Shown here piece after piece: positions 1-8,499 of a stretch of DNA of 64,000 nucleotides. The stretch's first letter is position 1. Each line of letters starts with the position of its first letter. The stretch spans positions 1,426,001 to 1,490,000 of the forward strand of contig NZ_CP098732.1 in the NCBI RefSeq assembly GCF_023824315.1, in the 5' to 3' direction. Under the pieces are notes generated by a model that was given only the letters and a program-made list of their open reading frames with translations, made no database searches and was not told where the DNA came from. The DNA is from Acinetobacter tibetensis. GTDB taxonomy: Bacteria; Pseudomonadota; Gammaproteobacteria; Pseudomonadales; Moraxellaceae. A program made the translations under genes and the position numbers.

Positions 1-159
1 ATTGATTTGCGTCCATTTGTGCTGAGTTCACCTTATCGTACCGAAATTGTACCAGGGGGTTTAACACGCATGGCAATGCAGGAAGGCTCTCTTGTGGTGA
101 ATTCTTCGCAGGGTGGCGGCATTAAAGATACATGGGTTGTAGACCATTTACATTCATAA
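1..159 (+). CDS. Circularly permuted type 2 ATP-grasp protein, C-terminal end (partial)
   Basis: Only the last 52 codons are present; the gene enters from the left edge in frame 1 and stops at TAA 157-159. The visible tail has the family's closing signature: an LRPF block, then PGGLTR, then NSSQGGG followed by KDTWV. Circularly permuted ATP-grasp proteins (the DUF404/DUF407 group) are predicted ATP-dependent amide or peptide ligases, and in many bacteria they sit beside alpha-E, transglutaminase-like and Anbu genes, exactly as here. The next gene begins 28 bp downstream on the same strand, so an operon is likely. The substrate is unknown. Confidence 0.85.
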   Translation: MDLRPFVLSSPYRTEIVPGGLTRMAMQEGSLVVNSSQGGGIKDTWVVDHLHS

Positions 160-187
160 GTAACCAAAACGATGAAGGAGCAATTTC

Positions 188-790
188 ATGATCTTACTCA
201 GCACGAATGCACAACAAATTTTTTGGTTAGGTCGTTATTTAACGCGCATTGAATATTTATGCCAACAATTTCCATTTATGGATGATCAGAAAGCCGTGTC
301 TTATGCACATGCCTTTTGTTTACCTGCATTTGATGCAAGCTCACTCAATGAACTGGTATTAGACCCAGAACAACCCTATTCATTTATTCAACAATTTCAG
401 TTTGCCAAAGACAATGTTCAAGAATTGAGGGGCATTTTGTCTGCAAAAACCTATGCAGAATTAAATCAATATATTCGGAATGCAAGTACGAGCTCGACAT
501 GTATTTGTGATGTGATTGCAGATTGTCGTGAAGTGTTAGAAGCTGAGCCTGAAGAAACTTTCTTATTCTATTCTTTAGGGCAAACTTTAGAGCAACTAGA
601 TCGACAACTTCGCTTAAAGCAAGATCAAACACAAACCTTAGAGCAAATTTCAGCGCTTATAGAAGTTTTAGAGCAAATGGGTTGGGACAGTTTAGATACG
701 GCTTGGCAACAACTTAAAACGCAACCTGATCAAATAAACTTTTATAACTTTAGTGACCAAATTCAATATTTATTTGAGGTGAATGCATGA
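188..790 (+). CDS. Alpha-E domain protein (DUF403), short form
   Basis: A 200-residue, largely helical protein. The N-terminus, LSTNAQQIFWLGRYLTRIEY, matches the start of alpha-E proteins, which usually open with a residue run around a WLGRY motif. Alpha-E proteins accompany circularly permuted ATP-grasp ligases and are thought to be partners in the same undefined peptide or amide chemistry. A strong ribosome site (GAAGGAG) lies 7 nt before the ATG. The stop overlaps the next start by ATGA (787-790), implying translational coupling. The protein is shorter than the roughly 300 residues I expect for the family, so the C-terminal part may be reduced. Confidence 0.8.
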   Translation: MILLSTNAQQIFWLGRYLTRIEYLCQQFPFMDDQKAVSYAHAFCLPAFDASSLNELVLDPEQPYSFIQQFQFAKDNVQELRGILSAKTYAELNQYIRNASTSSTCICDVIADCREVLEAEPEETFLFYSLGQTLEQLDRQLRLKQDQTQTLEQISALIEVLEQMGWDSLDTAWQQLKTQPDQINFYNFSDQIQYLFEVNA

Positions 791-1569
791 AACTCATGAT
801 CAATCACCAAACTCATTATCAATATACTGAACAGGCGTGTAATAGCATTCAGTATATTAAAATGACACCATTGAGTAATGCACATCAGAATGTACATTAC
901 TGGGATGTGAGTGTGCCAGGTGAGCGCTGTACGAAGAGAGACGCATTCAACAACATCTGGATTACCAGTTCACAACGTTATGCTTATGAGCAAATAACAA
1001 TTATGGCGCAAGGGATTGTCGAGCTAAATAAGCAGCCTTCGGTGATGAGTCTGACAGATCATTTGAATCCTTATCAATTCCTGCAACCAACGCCAACAAC
1101 CATGTGCAATGCAGAAATGAAAGAATTTGCTCATCGCTTCGTGCCAGAATTCACCCATGAAAATTTGGTGAAACTGTCTGAAGCTATTTTGCAGCATATT
1201 CCTTATATTCCAAATCAGACTTCAGTCAATACTTCTGCCATTGAAGCATTTCATAATCGTCAGGGGGTATGCCAAGACCATAGTCATGTTTTTATTGCTT
1301 TGTGCAAAGCTTTGGGCTTGCCAGCACGCTATGTTTCAGGTTATTTATTTGTGCCAAATACATCACACCTTGCCAGTCACGCATGGGCAGAAGTATTTCT
1401 AGGAAACACATGGTATTGTTTCGATATCAGTAACCAGATTTTTAGCCCAGACAAGCATATTTATGTGGCAATTGGTCGAGATTATTGGGATGTTGCCCCA
1501 ATTCGTGGAGTGCGCGAAAAAGGGGGAATTGAAACGATGCACTCAATTGTTCAAGTACTTGCATGTTAA
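787..1569 (+). CDS. Transglutaminase-like cysteine peptidase family protein
   Basis: A 260-residue protein with the bacterial transglutaminase-like N-terminal domain followed by the papain-like core. The catalytic triad is visible: Cys in GVCQDHSH (about residue 159), His in SHAWAEVF (about 199) and Asp in CFDISN (about 214). No signal peptide is seen, so it is probably cytoplasmic. It is translationally coupled to the alpha-E gene and followed 19 bp later by the Anbu peptidase gene. In such clusters this enzyme is thought to cleave or transfer on the same peptide-like product made by the ATP-grasp enzyme; that role is inference from context. Confidence 0.88.
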   Translation: MKLMINHQTHYQYTEQACNSIQYIKMTPLSNAHQNVHYWDVSVPGERCTKRDAFNNIWITSSQRYAYEQITIMAQGIVELNKQPSVMSLTDHLNPYQFLQPTPTTMCNAEMKEFAHRFVPEFTHENLVKLSEAILQHIPYIPNQTSVNTSAIEAFHNRQGVCQDHSHVFIALCKALGLPARYVSGYLFVPNTSHLASHAWAEVFLGNTWYCFDISNQIFSPDKHIYVAIGRDYWDVAPIRGVREKGGIETMHSIVQVLAC

Positions 1570-1588
1570 TGTAAGTTAAGGGGAAGAG

Positions 1589-2323
1589 ATGACTTATTGT
1601 TGTGCGCTTAGATTAAAAGATGGTCTCGTCTTTATCAGTGATACGCGTACGAATGCTGGCGTAGATCATATTTCAGTATTTCGAAAGCTTTATACTTTTG
1701 GAATTGAAAATGAACGTTTTATTACGATTCAAACCTCAGGTAATCTGGCCACAACACAGGCAGTCATTGGACATCTAAAAAACCATTTGGAATTACAACA
1801 AACACCCAATTTATATAGTGTAAATACCATGTTCGAAGTGGCTGAATTGGTTGGACACACTCTGCAAAAGGTTATTGCAGATGTGACTGAAAATACGCAG
1901 GAACAGAGTAATTATTACTGTAGTTTGTTGGTTGGTGGTCAAATCGGTCAAGCCGAAATGCAGCTTTATAACATTTACCCGCAAGGTAATTTTATTTGCG
2001 CGACCAGTGATACCCCATATTTTCAAATTGGTGAAAGTAAATATGGTAAACCAATTCTTGATCGTGCCTTAAGTTATGATATGCCACTGAGTGAGGCTTT
2101 ACGTTGTAGTTTAATTTCATTCGATTCGACATTGCGTTCAAATGTATCGGTGGGAATGCCGCTTGATGCACTCATTTATAAAAAGAATAGTTTACATATT
2201 CCTGAAGGCAAACGAATCACTGAAGAAGACCCTTATTTTCAACATATTAGTAAACAATGGTCAGATACTTTGCGCAGTGGATTGCAGAATCTACCTAATC
2301 CTTCAGACGACTATTTTAATTAG
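1589..2323 (+). CDS. Anbu-type proteasome-like peptidase
   Basis: A 244-residue relative of proteasome beta subunits and HslV. The N-terminus MTYCCALRLKDGLVFISDTR would expose Thr2 as the nucleophile after Met removal, and the SDTRTNAGVDHIS block is the hallmark of the Anbu (ancestral beta subunit) branch. Anbu forms open-ring or helical assemblies, and its natural substrate is unknown. The ribosome site AAGGGGAAGAG precedes the ATG. The gene is last in the cluster with ATP-grasp, alpha-E and transglutaminase genes, a conserved association for Anbu. A rho-independent terminator follows. Confidence 0.88.
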   Translation: MTYCCALRLKDGLVFISDTRTNAGVDHISVFRKLYTFGIENERFITIQTSGNLATTQAVIGHLKNHLELQQTPNLYSVNTMFEVAELVGHTLQKVIADVTENTQEQSNYYCSLLVGGQIGQAEMQLYNIYPQGNFICATSDTPYFQIGESKYGKPILDRALSYDMPLSEALRCSLISFDSTLRSNVSVGMPLDALIYKKNSLHIPEGKRITEEDPYFQHISKQWSDTLRSGLQNLPNPSDDYFN

Positions 2324-2348
2324 TTTTTATACTTATTTTCCTAGGAAT

Positions 2349-2376
2349 AGCGCGAGAAATCGCGCTGTTCTTTTAT
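2349..2376 (+). terminator. Terminator of the Anbu operon
   Basis: AGCGCG (2349-2354) pairs with CGCGCT (2361-2366) around a 6-nt loop and is followed by a T-rich tail. It lies 26 bp after the Anbu stop codon. Confidence 0.7.
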
Positions 2377-2407
2377 CTATGCAATGAATAAAACAATAAG
2401 ATAGGAA

Positions 2408-2726
2408 ATCACAAAGTATCAACTCTGCTATGTCAGTCAGGCAAAACGTCCTTCTGAAACACGACTACAAGATTTAAGAGACATTCTATCTGAAGCCATA
2501 GATTTTAATGTAAAACTAAAGGTCAAAGGGGGGATTGTGTTATACAGATGGTGGCTTCTTCCAATGTGTGGAAGGAGAACAAGATTCGGTTTTAAATTTA
2601 TTGAATAAAATAAAACAAGATCAGCGACACTATGATTTAAGTATATTACCGAAAAAACAAATACAGACTGATTTTCATTTTCCAGATTGGAGTATCAAAT
2701 ATATGGGTAAACATTCAGACATATAA
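2408..2726 (+). pseudogene. BLUF-domain blue-light sensor, broken (no start codon, frameshift)
   Basis: Read across two frames, this encodes a nearly complete short BLUF (FAD-binding blue-light sensor) protein like the roughly 100-150 residue Acinetobacter photoreceptors such as BlsA. The first frame reads KYQLCYVSQ then LQDLRDILSEAIDFN. A run of six G at 2529-2534 shifts the frame, and the second frame continues GLCYTDGGFFQCVEGEQ, then DQRHYDLSIL and FPDWSIKYM. Five G would restore one frame. The expected start position is ATC (2408-2410) rather than ATG and is preceded in frame by TAG. Both lesions argue for a pseudogene; a sequencing error could explain the G run but not both. Confidence 0.75.
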
Positions 2727-2913
2727 CATTATTTTGCACAATTGGGATCTAGCACATTTAATCCCATATTATTGCAGCAAGCATCATTACAGAATTTTTT
2801 ACAGTTGCTATATCGCATTCCAGATCAGCAGTTATAGACGCAGGTCAGTTGACCAAGCTATAAAACCATAGATACCGCTCACAAAGCAGAGCAGTACCTA
2901 AAGTCATTTTTTC

Positions 2914-4017
2914 TTATTTAGCAGTTCGATGAGGGCGTTGGCTTAAACGGCATAAAAGCTCATAACCAATGGTACCATTGGCATCAGCAACGTCATCTAC
3001 TAAGCGTTGTTTGCCCCAAAGTTCAACAGGAGTGCCCAGTGCAACATTTAAACCAGTAACATCGATGGCAACCATATCCATTGCGACACGTCCAACAACT
3101 GGAAGCATTTTCCCTTGAATCACAACATAATTTTGTTTGACATAGGCGCGAGGGTAACCATCTCCATAGCCAATTGAAACGATGGCTAAATCCATGTTTT
3201 GTAATGCGGTATAGGTTGAACCATAGCCCACCTTTTCACCTTTTTGAATATGATTCAATGCAATAACTTCTGCACTCAAAGTCATCACAGGTTGTAAATC
3301 TAAATCTTTTACAGTCCGATCAGCAAAAGGTGTTGCGCCATATAACATAATGCCTGGGCGCACATAATCAAAATGGAGTTCAGGCCAACGATAAATTGCA
3401 GCTGAATTACAACATGAAGCAAGAATTGGAGCACAACTTTGTTTTATATCAATAAACTGAGCAATTTGTTGTTCATTTAAAGGGTGGTCGGCATCGGCAT
3501 TGGCAAAATGCATGGTTAATACGCAGATAAAGCCTGCTGCTTTTAAGGTATTAATGACAGCAATAATTTCACTGGCTTTAAAACCTAATCGGTTCATGCC
3601 ACTATTCAGCTTAATCCAGACTTTGAGTCCAAGGGCAGTGTATTGTTCTTGATGGGCCAGTAACCAATTCACTTGTTGTGGCTGATGTACAACACATTCC
3701 AGCTTTTCTGCAAGGACGGTCTGCATTTCATCAGCAGAAAATATCCCTTCAATTAATGTAATTGGCTGTTCATAGCCTAAAGCACGAATTTCCAATGCTT
3801 CTTGTAAGCAGGCGACACCAAAAGCATCGCTACTATTTAAGGCTGCAAGACAGTCTTTGATACCATGTCCATAAGCATTTGCTTTCACCATACTTACGAT
3901 TTTTGCGTTAGGGGCAAGTTGTTTGACACGGTTTAAATTATATTGAAGTGCTGATTGATCAATACAAACTGTTGCTTGGCGCACCCGAATGACTCCTTTG
4001 GGAACAGAGAATGGCAA
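2914..4017 (-). CDS. alr: Alanine racemase
   Basis: A 367-residue PLP enzyme that interconverts L- and D-alanine for peptidoglycan synthesis. The PLP lysine is in MVKANAYGHG (about residue 44), the RPGIMLYG motif is present, and the second catalytic base Tyr lies in VGYGSTYTA (about 263). The C-terminal beta domain ends at RLSQRPHR. Length is normal for the family. The first 12 residues (MPFSVPKGVIRV) precede the conserved start of the fold, so a slightly later start is possible. The gene lies 245 bp downstream of dnaB on the same strand, an order common in gammaproteobacteria. Confidence 0.95.
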   Translation of the reverse strand: MPFSVPKGVIRVRQATVCIDQSALQYNLNRVKQLAPNAKIVSMVKANAYGHGIKDCLAALNSSDAFGVACLQEALEIRALGYEQPITLIEGIFSADEMQTVLAEKLECVVHQPQQVNWLLAHQEQYTALGLKVWIKLNSGMNRLGFKASEIIAVINTLKAAGFICVLTMHFANADADHPLNEQQIAQFIDIKQSCAPILASCCNSAAIYRWPELHFDYVRPGIMLYGATPFADRTVKDLDLQPVMTLSAEVIALNHIQKGEKVGYGSTYTALQNMDLAIVSIGYGDGYPRAYVKQNYVVIQGKMLPVVGRVAMDMVAIDVTGLNVALGTPVELWGKQRLVDDVADANGTIGYELLCRLSQRPHRTAK

Positions 4018-4236
4018 GATTAAAACAATGGTTTTATTTCAAGTCATCGAATCAGAAATATGGCATGGTATTAACGTTAAAGTAAATATCCACAAAATAT
4101 GTCAGTAATTGTAGACCTATAAAAATTAAATACCCATCTTATTTCATGGCTTTATTCTATTTAAATGTATGGGTTATCGGTTTTGTTCGATAAAGACAAT
4201 CTTATAGTGGCATTATTTTAAGTATTTAGGGTTAAA

Positions 4237-4263
4237 TAAAAAATGGGCTGAACGCCCACTTTT
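4237..4263 (-). terminator. Terminator after dnaB
   Basis: On the minus strand TGGGC pairs with GCCCA (plus positions 4244-4248 and 4254-4258) around 5 nt, followed by TTTTTT. It touches the dnaB stop codon. Confidence 0.75.
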
Positions 4264-5708
4264 TATTCTTCGTCATTGTACTGACTATAGTATTCAGGTG
4301 ACAAGTTACTAAAACGCGTATACTGACCTTCAAAAGCCAATCGGACTGTACCAATTGGACCATTACGCTGCTTACCAATAATAATTTCGGCAGTACCCGC
4401 TTCTTTCGACTCTTTGTTATAGACCTCATCACGGTAAATAAACATAATTAAGTCGGCATCCTGCTCAATTGCACCTGATTCACGTAAGTCGGACATTACA
4501 GGGCGCTTATTAGGACGGTTTTCCAGAGAACGGTTTAACTGAGACAGTGCGATGACAGGACACATCATTTCTTTTGCCAATGCTTTTAAGCTTCGAGAAA
4601 TTTCACCAATTTCACCCACACGGTTATCTCCCATGCCAGGGACTTTCATCAACTGTAAATAGTCGACCATAATACAGCCCAGTTTTCCCCCATGTTGTTT
4701 GGCAATACGACGTGCACGCGCACGTAATTCTGTTGGAGGCAGGGCAGAAGAGTCATCAATATACAGATGCTTTTCTTGTAGCTGTAAAATTGTACCAGTG
4801 ACTTTAGACCATTCATCACCATCGAGTTTACCGGCACGTAAATGACCTTGATGTACTTTGCCGTAAGCAGAAATCAAACGCATAGCAATCGAGTCTGCGG
4901 GCATTTCCATCGAGAACACTAGCGCAGGCAAATCACAGTTAAATAGCACACTTTCAACTAAATTCATGGCAAAAGTGGTTTTACCCATCGATGGACGTGC
5001 AGCAACAATAATCATGTCACCTGCTTGCATCCCTGAAGTTTTATTGTCTAATTCAACAAAACCTGTGGTTAGACCAGTAATGTTACCTTCCATTTGAGAC
5101 AGTTCATTTAATTTGTCAAAAACATCGGCAACTACGGTATTAATGGCTTTTGGACCAGCATTTTTCTTATTGTTATTGTGTTGTTCAGCAATCGAGAAAA
5201 TATTGGTTTCTGCTAAATCTAAAATTTCACCGACACTACGACCTTTGGTGTCATAAGCATTTTGCAAGATTTCAGAACTGACTTTAATCATGTTACGTAA
5301 AGTCGAAAATTCTTTAATTTTATTGGCATAGGTTTCGAGGTTGTAGAAACTTGACGGAGAGTCAGCCATTAGCTGCATTAAATATTCTTCACCGCCAATC
5401 GCTTCCAGCAAATTCTGCTTAATTAACCAGTCATTCACCAATACCGCATCATAAGGCGAATTTTCTTGCGCGAGTTTTTCAATTGCACGGTAAATGTACT
5501 TATGGCGTGTTGCATAAAAATCTTGTTCATTCAGTATATCACTGACTTGCTCGAATGACTCGGCAACGGTCATCAGTGCAGCGAGCACAGCTTGCTCGAT
5601 GGCTAAATTATGTGGAGGTGTGCGAAATTCTTTGAGTTGACTCGACTCATTTATTTTATTGTCAGCTTTGGATGAGTTTGGGGTAGCAGTGGCATTCGCC
5701 TGAGACAT
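4263..5708 (-). CDS. dnaB: Replicative DNA helicase DnaB
   Basis: A 481-residue hexameric 5'-3' helicase that unwinds DNA at the replication fork. The N-terminal domain (about residues 30-130, from LAIEQAVLAALM) binds primase. The RecA-like C-terminal domain carries Walker A ARPSMGKTT (about 237), Walker B MVDYLQLM (about 350) and the ALSQLNRSLENR motif (about 392). Length is normal. It lies downstream of the rpsF-rpsR-rplI genes, which are separated from it by a terminator. Confidence 0.97.
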   Translation of the reverse strand: MSQANATATPNSSKADNKINESSQLKEFRTPPHNLAIEQAVLAALMTVAESFEQVSDILNEQDFYATRHKYIYRAIEKLAQENSPYDAVLVNDWLIKQNLLEAIGGEEYLMQLMADSPSSFYNLETYANKIKEFSTLRNMIKVSSEILQNAYDTKGRSVGEILDLAETNIFSIAEQHNNNKKNAGPKAINTVVADVFDKLNELSQMEGNITGLTTGFVELDNKTSGMQAGDMIIVAARPSMGKTTFAMNLVESVLFNCDLPALVFSMEMPADSIAMRLISAYGKVHQGHLRAGKLDGDEWSKVTGTILQLQEKHLYIDDSSALPPTELRARARRIAKQHGGKLGCIMVDYLQLMKVPGMGDNRVGEIGEISRSLKALAKEMMCPVIALSQLNRSLENRPNKRPVMSDLRESGAIEQDADLIMFIYRDEVYNKESKEAGTAEIIIGKQRNGPIGTVRLAFEGQYTRFSNLSPEYYSQYNDEE

Positions 5709-5865
5709 ATCAAAAACCTAAAGATAAATGCAGGAAAGAATAATGCAGATAGAAGTGCAGAGCATTATGATGATGTCATCAATAATACGCACTCTGGGGT
5801 AAAGATAGTATCAAAATTTCAGCCTAATGTGGGCTAGGAATTTATAAGTGAGAAAATTTAAAGAT

Positions 5866-5900
5866 AAAAAAAGAGCATGCGTGAGCATGCCCTTTTTTTT
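5866..5900 (-). terminator. Terminator of the rpsF-rpsR-rplI operon
   Basis: On the minus strand GCATGC (5885-5890) pairs with GCATGC (5875-5880) around 4 nt, with A/T-rich runs on both sides. It may act in both directions. It lies just after the rplI stop. Confidence 0.8.
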
Positions 5901-5908
5901 GCAAGAAA

Positions 5909-6355
5909 TTACTCAGATACGATAGTAACGAGAACTTCAGCAACAACATCATGATGCAATTGGATTGCGATGTTGAATTCACCAGTGTGGCGAAGCGCAC
6001 CATTTGGTAAACGAACTTCTGCACGGTCAACAACAAGACCAGCATTAGTTAAAGCGTCAGCGATATCACGCGTACCGATAGAACCGAATAGTTTACCTTC
6101 GTCACCAGCTTTAGCAGTGATTACGATGTTAACTTCGTCTAATTGGCTAGCACGTGCTTGAGCAGCAGCTAAAACATCAGCTTCAGCTTTCTCAAGTTCA
6201 GCGCGACGAGCTTCAAAAGCAGCAGTGTTAGCTTCAGTAGCTGCTACTGCTTGACCTTGAGGGATAAGGTAGTTGCGGCCGTAACCAGCTTTAACTGAAA
6301 CTTTATCGCCTAATTTACCAAGGTTTTTAATGCGTTGTAATAAAATAATATCCAC
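5909..6355 (-). CDS. rplI: 50S ribosomal protein L9
   Basis: A 148-residue protein starting [20 protein letters not shown] and containing the L9 signature [14 protein letters not shown], followed by the long connecting helix and the C-terminal domain around [13 protein letters not shown]9 binds 23S rRNA and affects frame maintenance. It is the third gene of the S6-S18-L9 operon, 9 bp after rpsR. Confidence 0.98.
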   Translation of the reverse strand: MDIILLQRIKNLGKLGDKVSVKAGYGRNYLIPQGQAVAATEANTAAFEARRAELEKAEADVLAAAQARASQLDEVNIVITAKAGDEGKLFGSIGTRDIADALTNAGLVVDRAEVRLPNGALRHTGEFNIAIQLHHDVVAEVLVTIVSE

Positions 6356-6364
6356 AGCTCAACC

Positions 6365-6592
6365 TCACTTATGATTGTCAGTGTAAGGGATCAAAGACAA
6401 GTAGCGAGCTTGTTTAATAGCAAGCGCTAATTGACGTTGGTAACGAGCTTTAGTACCTGTAATACGGCTAGGAACAATCTTGCCGTTTTCAGTGATGTAC
6501 TGTTTTAAAGTGTCGATATCTTTGTAGTCGATGTACGTAACGTTCTCAGCTGTAAAGCGGCAGAACTTGCGACGACGGTAAAAACGTGCCAT
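6365..6592 (-). CDS. rpsR: 30S ribosomal protein S18
   Basis: A 75-residue basic protein, [14 protein letters not shown], with the conserved block around [20 protein letters not shown] and [13 protein letters not shown]18 forms a heterodimer with S6 on the small subunit, and this dimer also binds the operon leader RNA in many bacteria. It lies 11 bp downstream of rpsF. Confidence 0.98.
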   Translation of the reverse strand: MARFYRRRKFCRFTAENVTYIDYKDIDTLKQYITENGKIVPSRITGTKARYQRQLALAIKQARYLSLIPYTDNHK

Positions 6593-6603
6593 TGATGTTC
6601 TCC

Positions 6604-6993
6604 TTATGCTTCAGCAGAGTCTTGAGCAGCTAGTTGTGCTTCTTCACGTTGAGCTTTACGCGCACGCTTTTCTTCAGCACTCTTAGCCAATAAAGACTCT
6701 TCAGTGATTGCGTTTTCACGACGGATGATTAAGTTACGAAGGATCGCATCGTTATAACGGAACAATTCTTCTAACTCATCAAGAGTAGTTTGACCACACT
6801 CAACATTCATAAGAATGTAGTGAGCTTTGTGGATCTTGTTGATTGGGTAAGCCAATTGGCGACGGCCCCAGTCTTCAAGACGGTGAATTTGACCTTCAGC
6901 TTCTTTGATGTGAGTTAGGTAGCGTTCTACCATACCAACGACTTGATCGCTTTGATCAGGGTGTACTAAAAGTACGATTTCGTAATGACGCAT
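6604..6993 (-). CDS. rpsF: 30S ribosomal protein S6
   Basis: Starting at the ATG at 6991-6993 gives a 129-residue protein, [18 protein letters not shown], which is the normal S6 start. The reading frame is open a further 21 codons upstream, but those residues do not belong to S6. The chosen ATG has the ribosome site AAGGAG 6 nt upstream. The RRLAYPINK core and an acidic, Ala/Glu-rich tail are present. First gene of the S6-S18-L9 operon. Confidence 0.97.
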   Translation of the reverse strand: MRHYEIVLLVHPDQSDQVVGMVERYLTHIKEAEGQIHRLEDWGRRQLAYPINKIHKAHYILMNVECGQTTLDELEELFRYNDAILRNLIIRRENAITEESLLAKSAEEKRARKAQREEAQLAAQDSAEA

Positions 6994-6999
6994 TGTCAG

Positions 7000-7052
7000 C
7001 TCCTTACGGTTTAAACAGCCCCCAACTAAAATAATAAATTGGAAGCAAGGAG
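7000..7052 (-). promoter_or_regulatory. rpsF leader RNA, candidate S6:S18 binding motif
   Basis: On the minus strand CTCCTTGC (plus 7045-7052) can pair over 8 bp, with one G-U pair, with GTAAGGAG (plus 7000-7007), which contains the rpsF ribosome site. Inside, a CCAA/TTGG stem forms a smaller hairpin. The 3' side between the stems is unpaired and holds a CCG triplet (plus 7007-7009). A hairpin with a CCG-containing bulge next to the ribosome site is the published architecture of the S6:S18 autoregulatory element. The pairing is read by eye; the function is inferred. Confidence 0.55.
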
Positions 7053-7250
7053 TCACAACCTAAGTTGTGTCGCATAATTTGCGAAGGATGAATTTTAGAT
7101 GGTTTAGCGACCAAATTCAAGTCATAAAATAAGTTATGACGTGAATTTAGGATGGAATTTAAATATATTTATATTTAAACGAAAGTAGCTAAAGAAAAGT
7201 AAGTTTGTGAAAAGTTGTAGGTTTTTACAATGTATTGGGATAGGGCAAAT

Positions 7251-7286
7251 TTTTAAAAGATAGAGAGGGGTCTCTATCTTTTAAAA
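7251..7286 (-). terminator. Terminator after cyoE, probably bidirectional
   Basis: A perfect 16-bp inverted repeat, TTTTAAAAGATAGAGA against its complement, with a GGGG (plus) loop. It overlaps the cyoE stop codon at 7281-7283 and has A/T runs at both ends. Confidence 0.8.
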
Positions 7287-8159
7287 AAGTGGTAAATGCG
7301 GGGCAGGGCTTACATAGCTGAAACTAAAACTAAAACTTAAAGCAGTGATTAAAATCACAGAATATAAGAAATAGCGTTTAGCCCAAACTTGATCATTTTC
7401 TGCTTTAAAGCCAATAATGGATAAATAAACCCAATAGGCACATAAAGCATTAAAACTGATTAAGAAAAATAAGTTTGTATAGCCAAAGCAATATAGACCA
7501 TTTAATACTGCTGCAAACAAAACTACGTAAATCAGACTTTCGACTTTGGTGCGTAAAATTGAACGTGCAACAGGCAAAATTGGAATACCTGCATTTTTGT
7601 AGTCATCGAAACGATAGATGGCAATTCCCCATGAATGAGGCATCTGCCAGAGCGCATATGCTAAAAAAATCAGCAATGCAGCAACATCGAATTCGTTAGA
7701 AACAGCCGTATAACCAATTACAGGTGGACTTGCACCTGAGATACTCCCAATCAAAGTTTGGTGAATGGTGGTACGTTTGCTCCAAAGACTATAAAAACCG
7801 ACATAAACAACAAAACCAAGGACAGCGAAACCAAAAGCATAAGCATTGACAAAAAGCCATAACATGCCAAATCCCAAAAGACCTAAAGTTGCTGCAAAAA
7901 CAAGTGCAACACTAGGGCTAATCGTTTTTTGAACAAGAGCACGGTTTTGAGTACGATGCATCTTTTGGTCAATGTCTTGATCAATGACATTGTTAACTAC
8001 ACATCCTGATGCAACAACCAAAGTTGTAGCCAGTAGGGTAATCAGAAGTAAAAGGAAATCTACAGAACCTTGGGCGGCTAAGAAGAAGCCGCCCAAAGTG
8101 GTAACGAAGTTACCAAAGAGAATTCCTGGCTTAGTCAGGAATAAATACTTTTTTAACAT
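7281..8159 (-). CDS. cyoE: Protoheme IX farnesyltransferase (heme O synthase)
   Basis: A 292-residue integral membrane prenyltransferase that adds a farnesyl chain to heme B to make the heme O used by the bo3 oxidase. The aspartate-rich motif NNVIDQDIDQKMHRT (from about residue 56) is conserved, and the second polar loop YRFDDYKNAGIPILP (about 182) is present. Several hydrophobic helices fit the usual nine. Last gene of the cyo operon, 10 bp after cyoD. Confidence 0.95.
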   Translation of the reverse strand: MLKKYLFLTKPGILFGNFVTTLGGFFLAAQGSVDFLLLLITLLATTLVVASGCVVNNVIDQDIDQKMHRTQNRALVQKTISPSVALVFAATLGLLGFGMLWLFVNAYAFGFAVLGFVVYVGFYSLWSKRTTIHQTLIGSISGASPPVIGYTAVSNEFDVAALLIFLAYALWQMPHSWGIAIYRFDDYKNAGIPILPVARSILRTKVESLIYVVLFAAVLNGLYCFGYTNLFFLISFNALCAYWVYLSIIGFKAENDQVWAKRYFLYSVILITALSFSFSFSYVSPAPHLPLF

Positions 8160-8169
8160 GACAACCAGT

Positions 8170-8499
8170 TTAGAGCATCATGTTGAAGTGAAGGTAATTC
8201 ATAACCCATACAGAACCAATCAAAAGAACGGCAATTGTAAGAATTGTATAAATAAATGCAATTACATTCCAACGCTGCTCTGCAGATGAGTTCATGTGCA
8301 AGAAGAAAATCAACTGTACAAGAACCTGAGCAATTGCAGTAATACCAATTACAGCAAGAGTTGCGCCACGACCGAAGTTTTCTGGGTTCATTGCCATGTA
8401 GAATGGAACAATGGTTAATAACACAGAAACAATAAAACCAATGGTATATTGTTTTACGGTACCGTGAGCTGCATCAGACGTATGATGATCGTGACCCAT
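8170..8499 (-). CDS. cyoD: Cytochrome bo3 ubiquinol oxidase subunit IV
   Basis: A 109-residue protein with three transmembrane helices. The start is [13 protein letters not shown] at 8497-8499, not the upstream in-frame codon, because that ATG overlaps the cyoC stop by one base (TAATG), the usual coupling, and because the family starts this way. The GFIVSVLLTIVPF segment is typical. CyoD is a small assembly/stability subunit of the oxidase. Confidence 0.94.
   Translation of the reverse strand: MGHDHHTSDAAHGTVKQYTIGFIVSVLLTIVPFYMAMNPENFGRGATLAVIGITAIAQVLVQLIFFLHMNSSAEQRWNVIAFIYTILTIAVLLIGSVWVMNYLHFNMML

Noticed and set aside
2142..2387. 81-codon plus-strand frame crossing the end of the Anbu gene and its terminator
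   Set aside because: Runs through a terminator hairpin, out of frame with Anbu, no ribosome site.
2840..2913. Terminator after alr
   Set aside because: An imperfect GGTAC/GTATC-type stem exists but with mismatches and no T-run; not strong enough to list.
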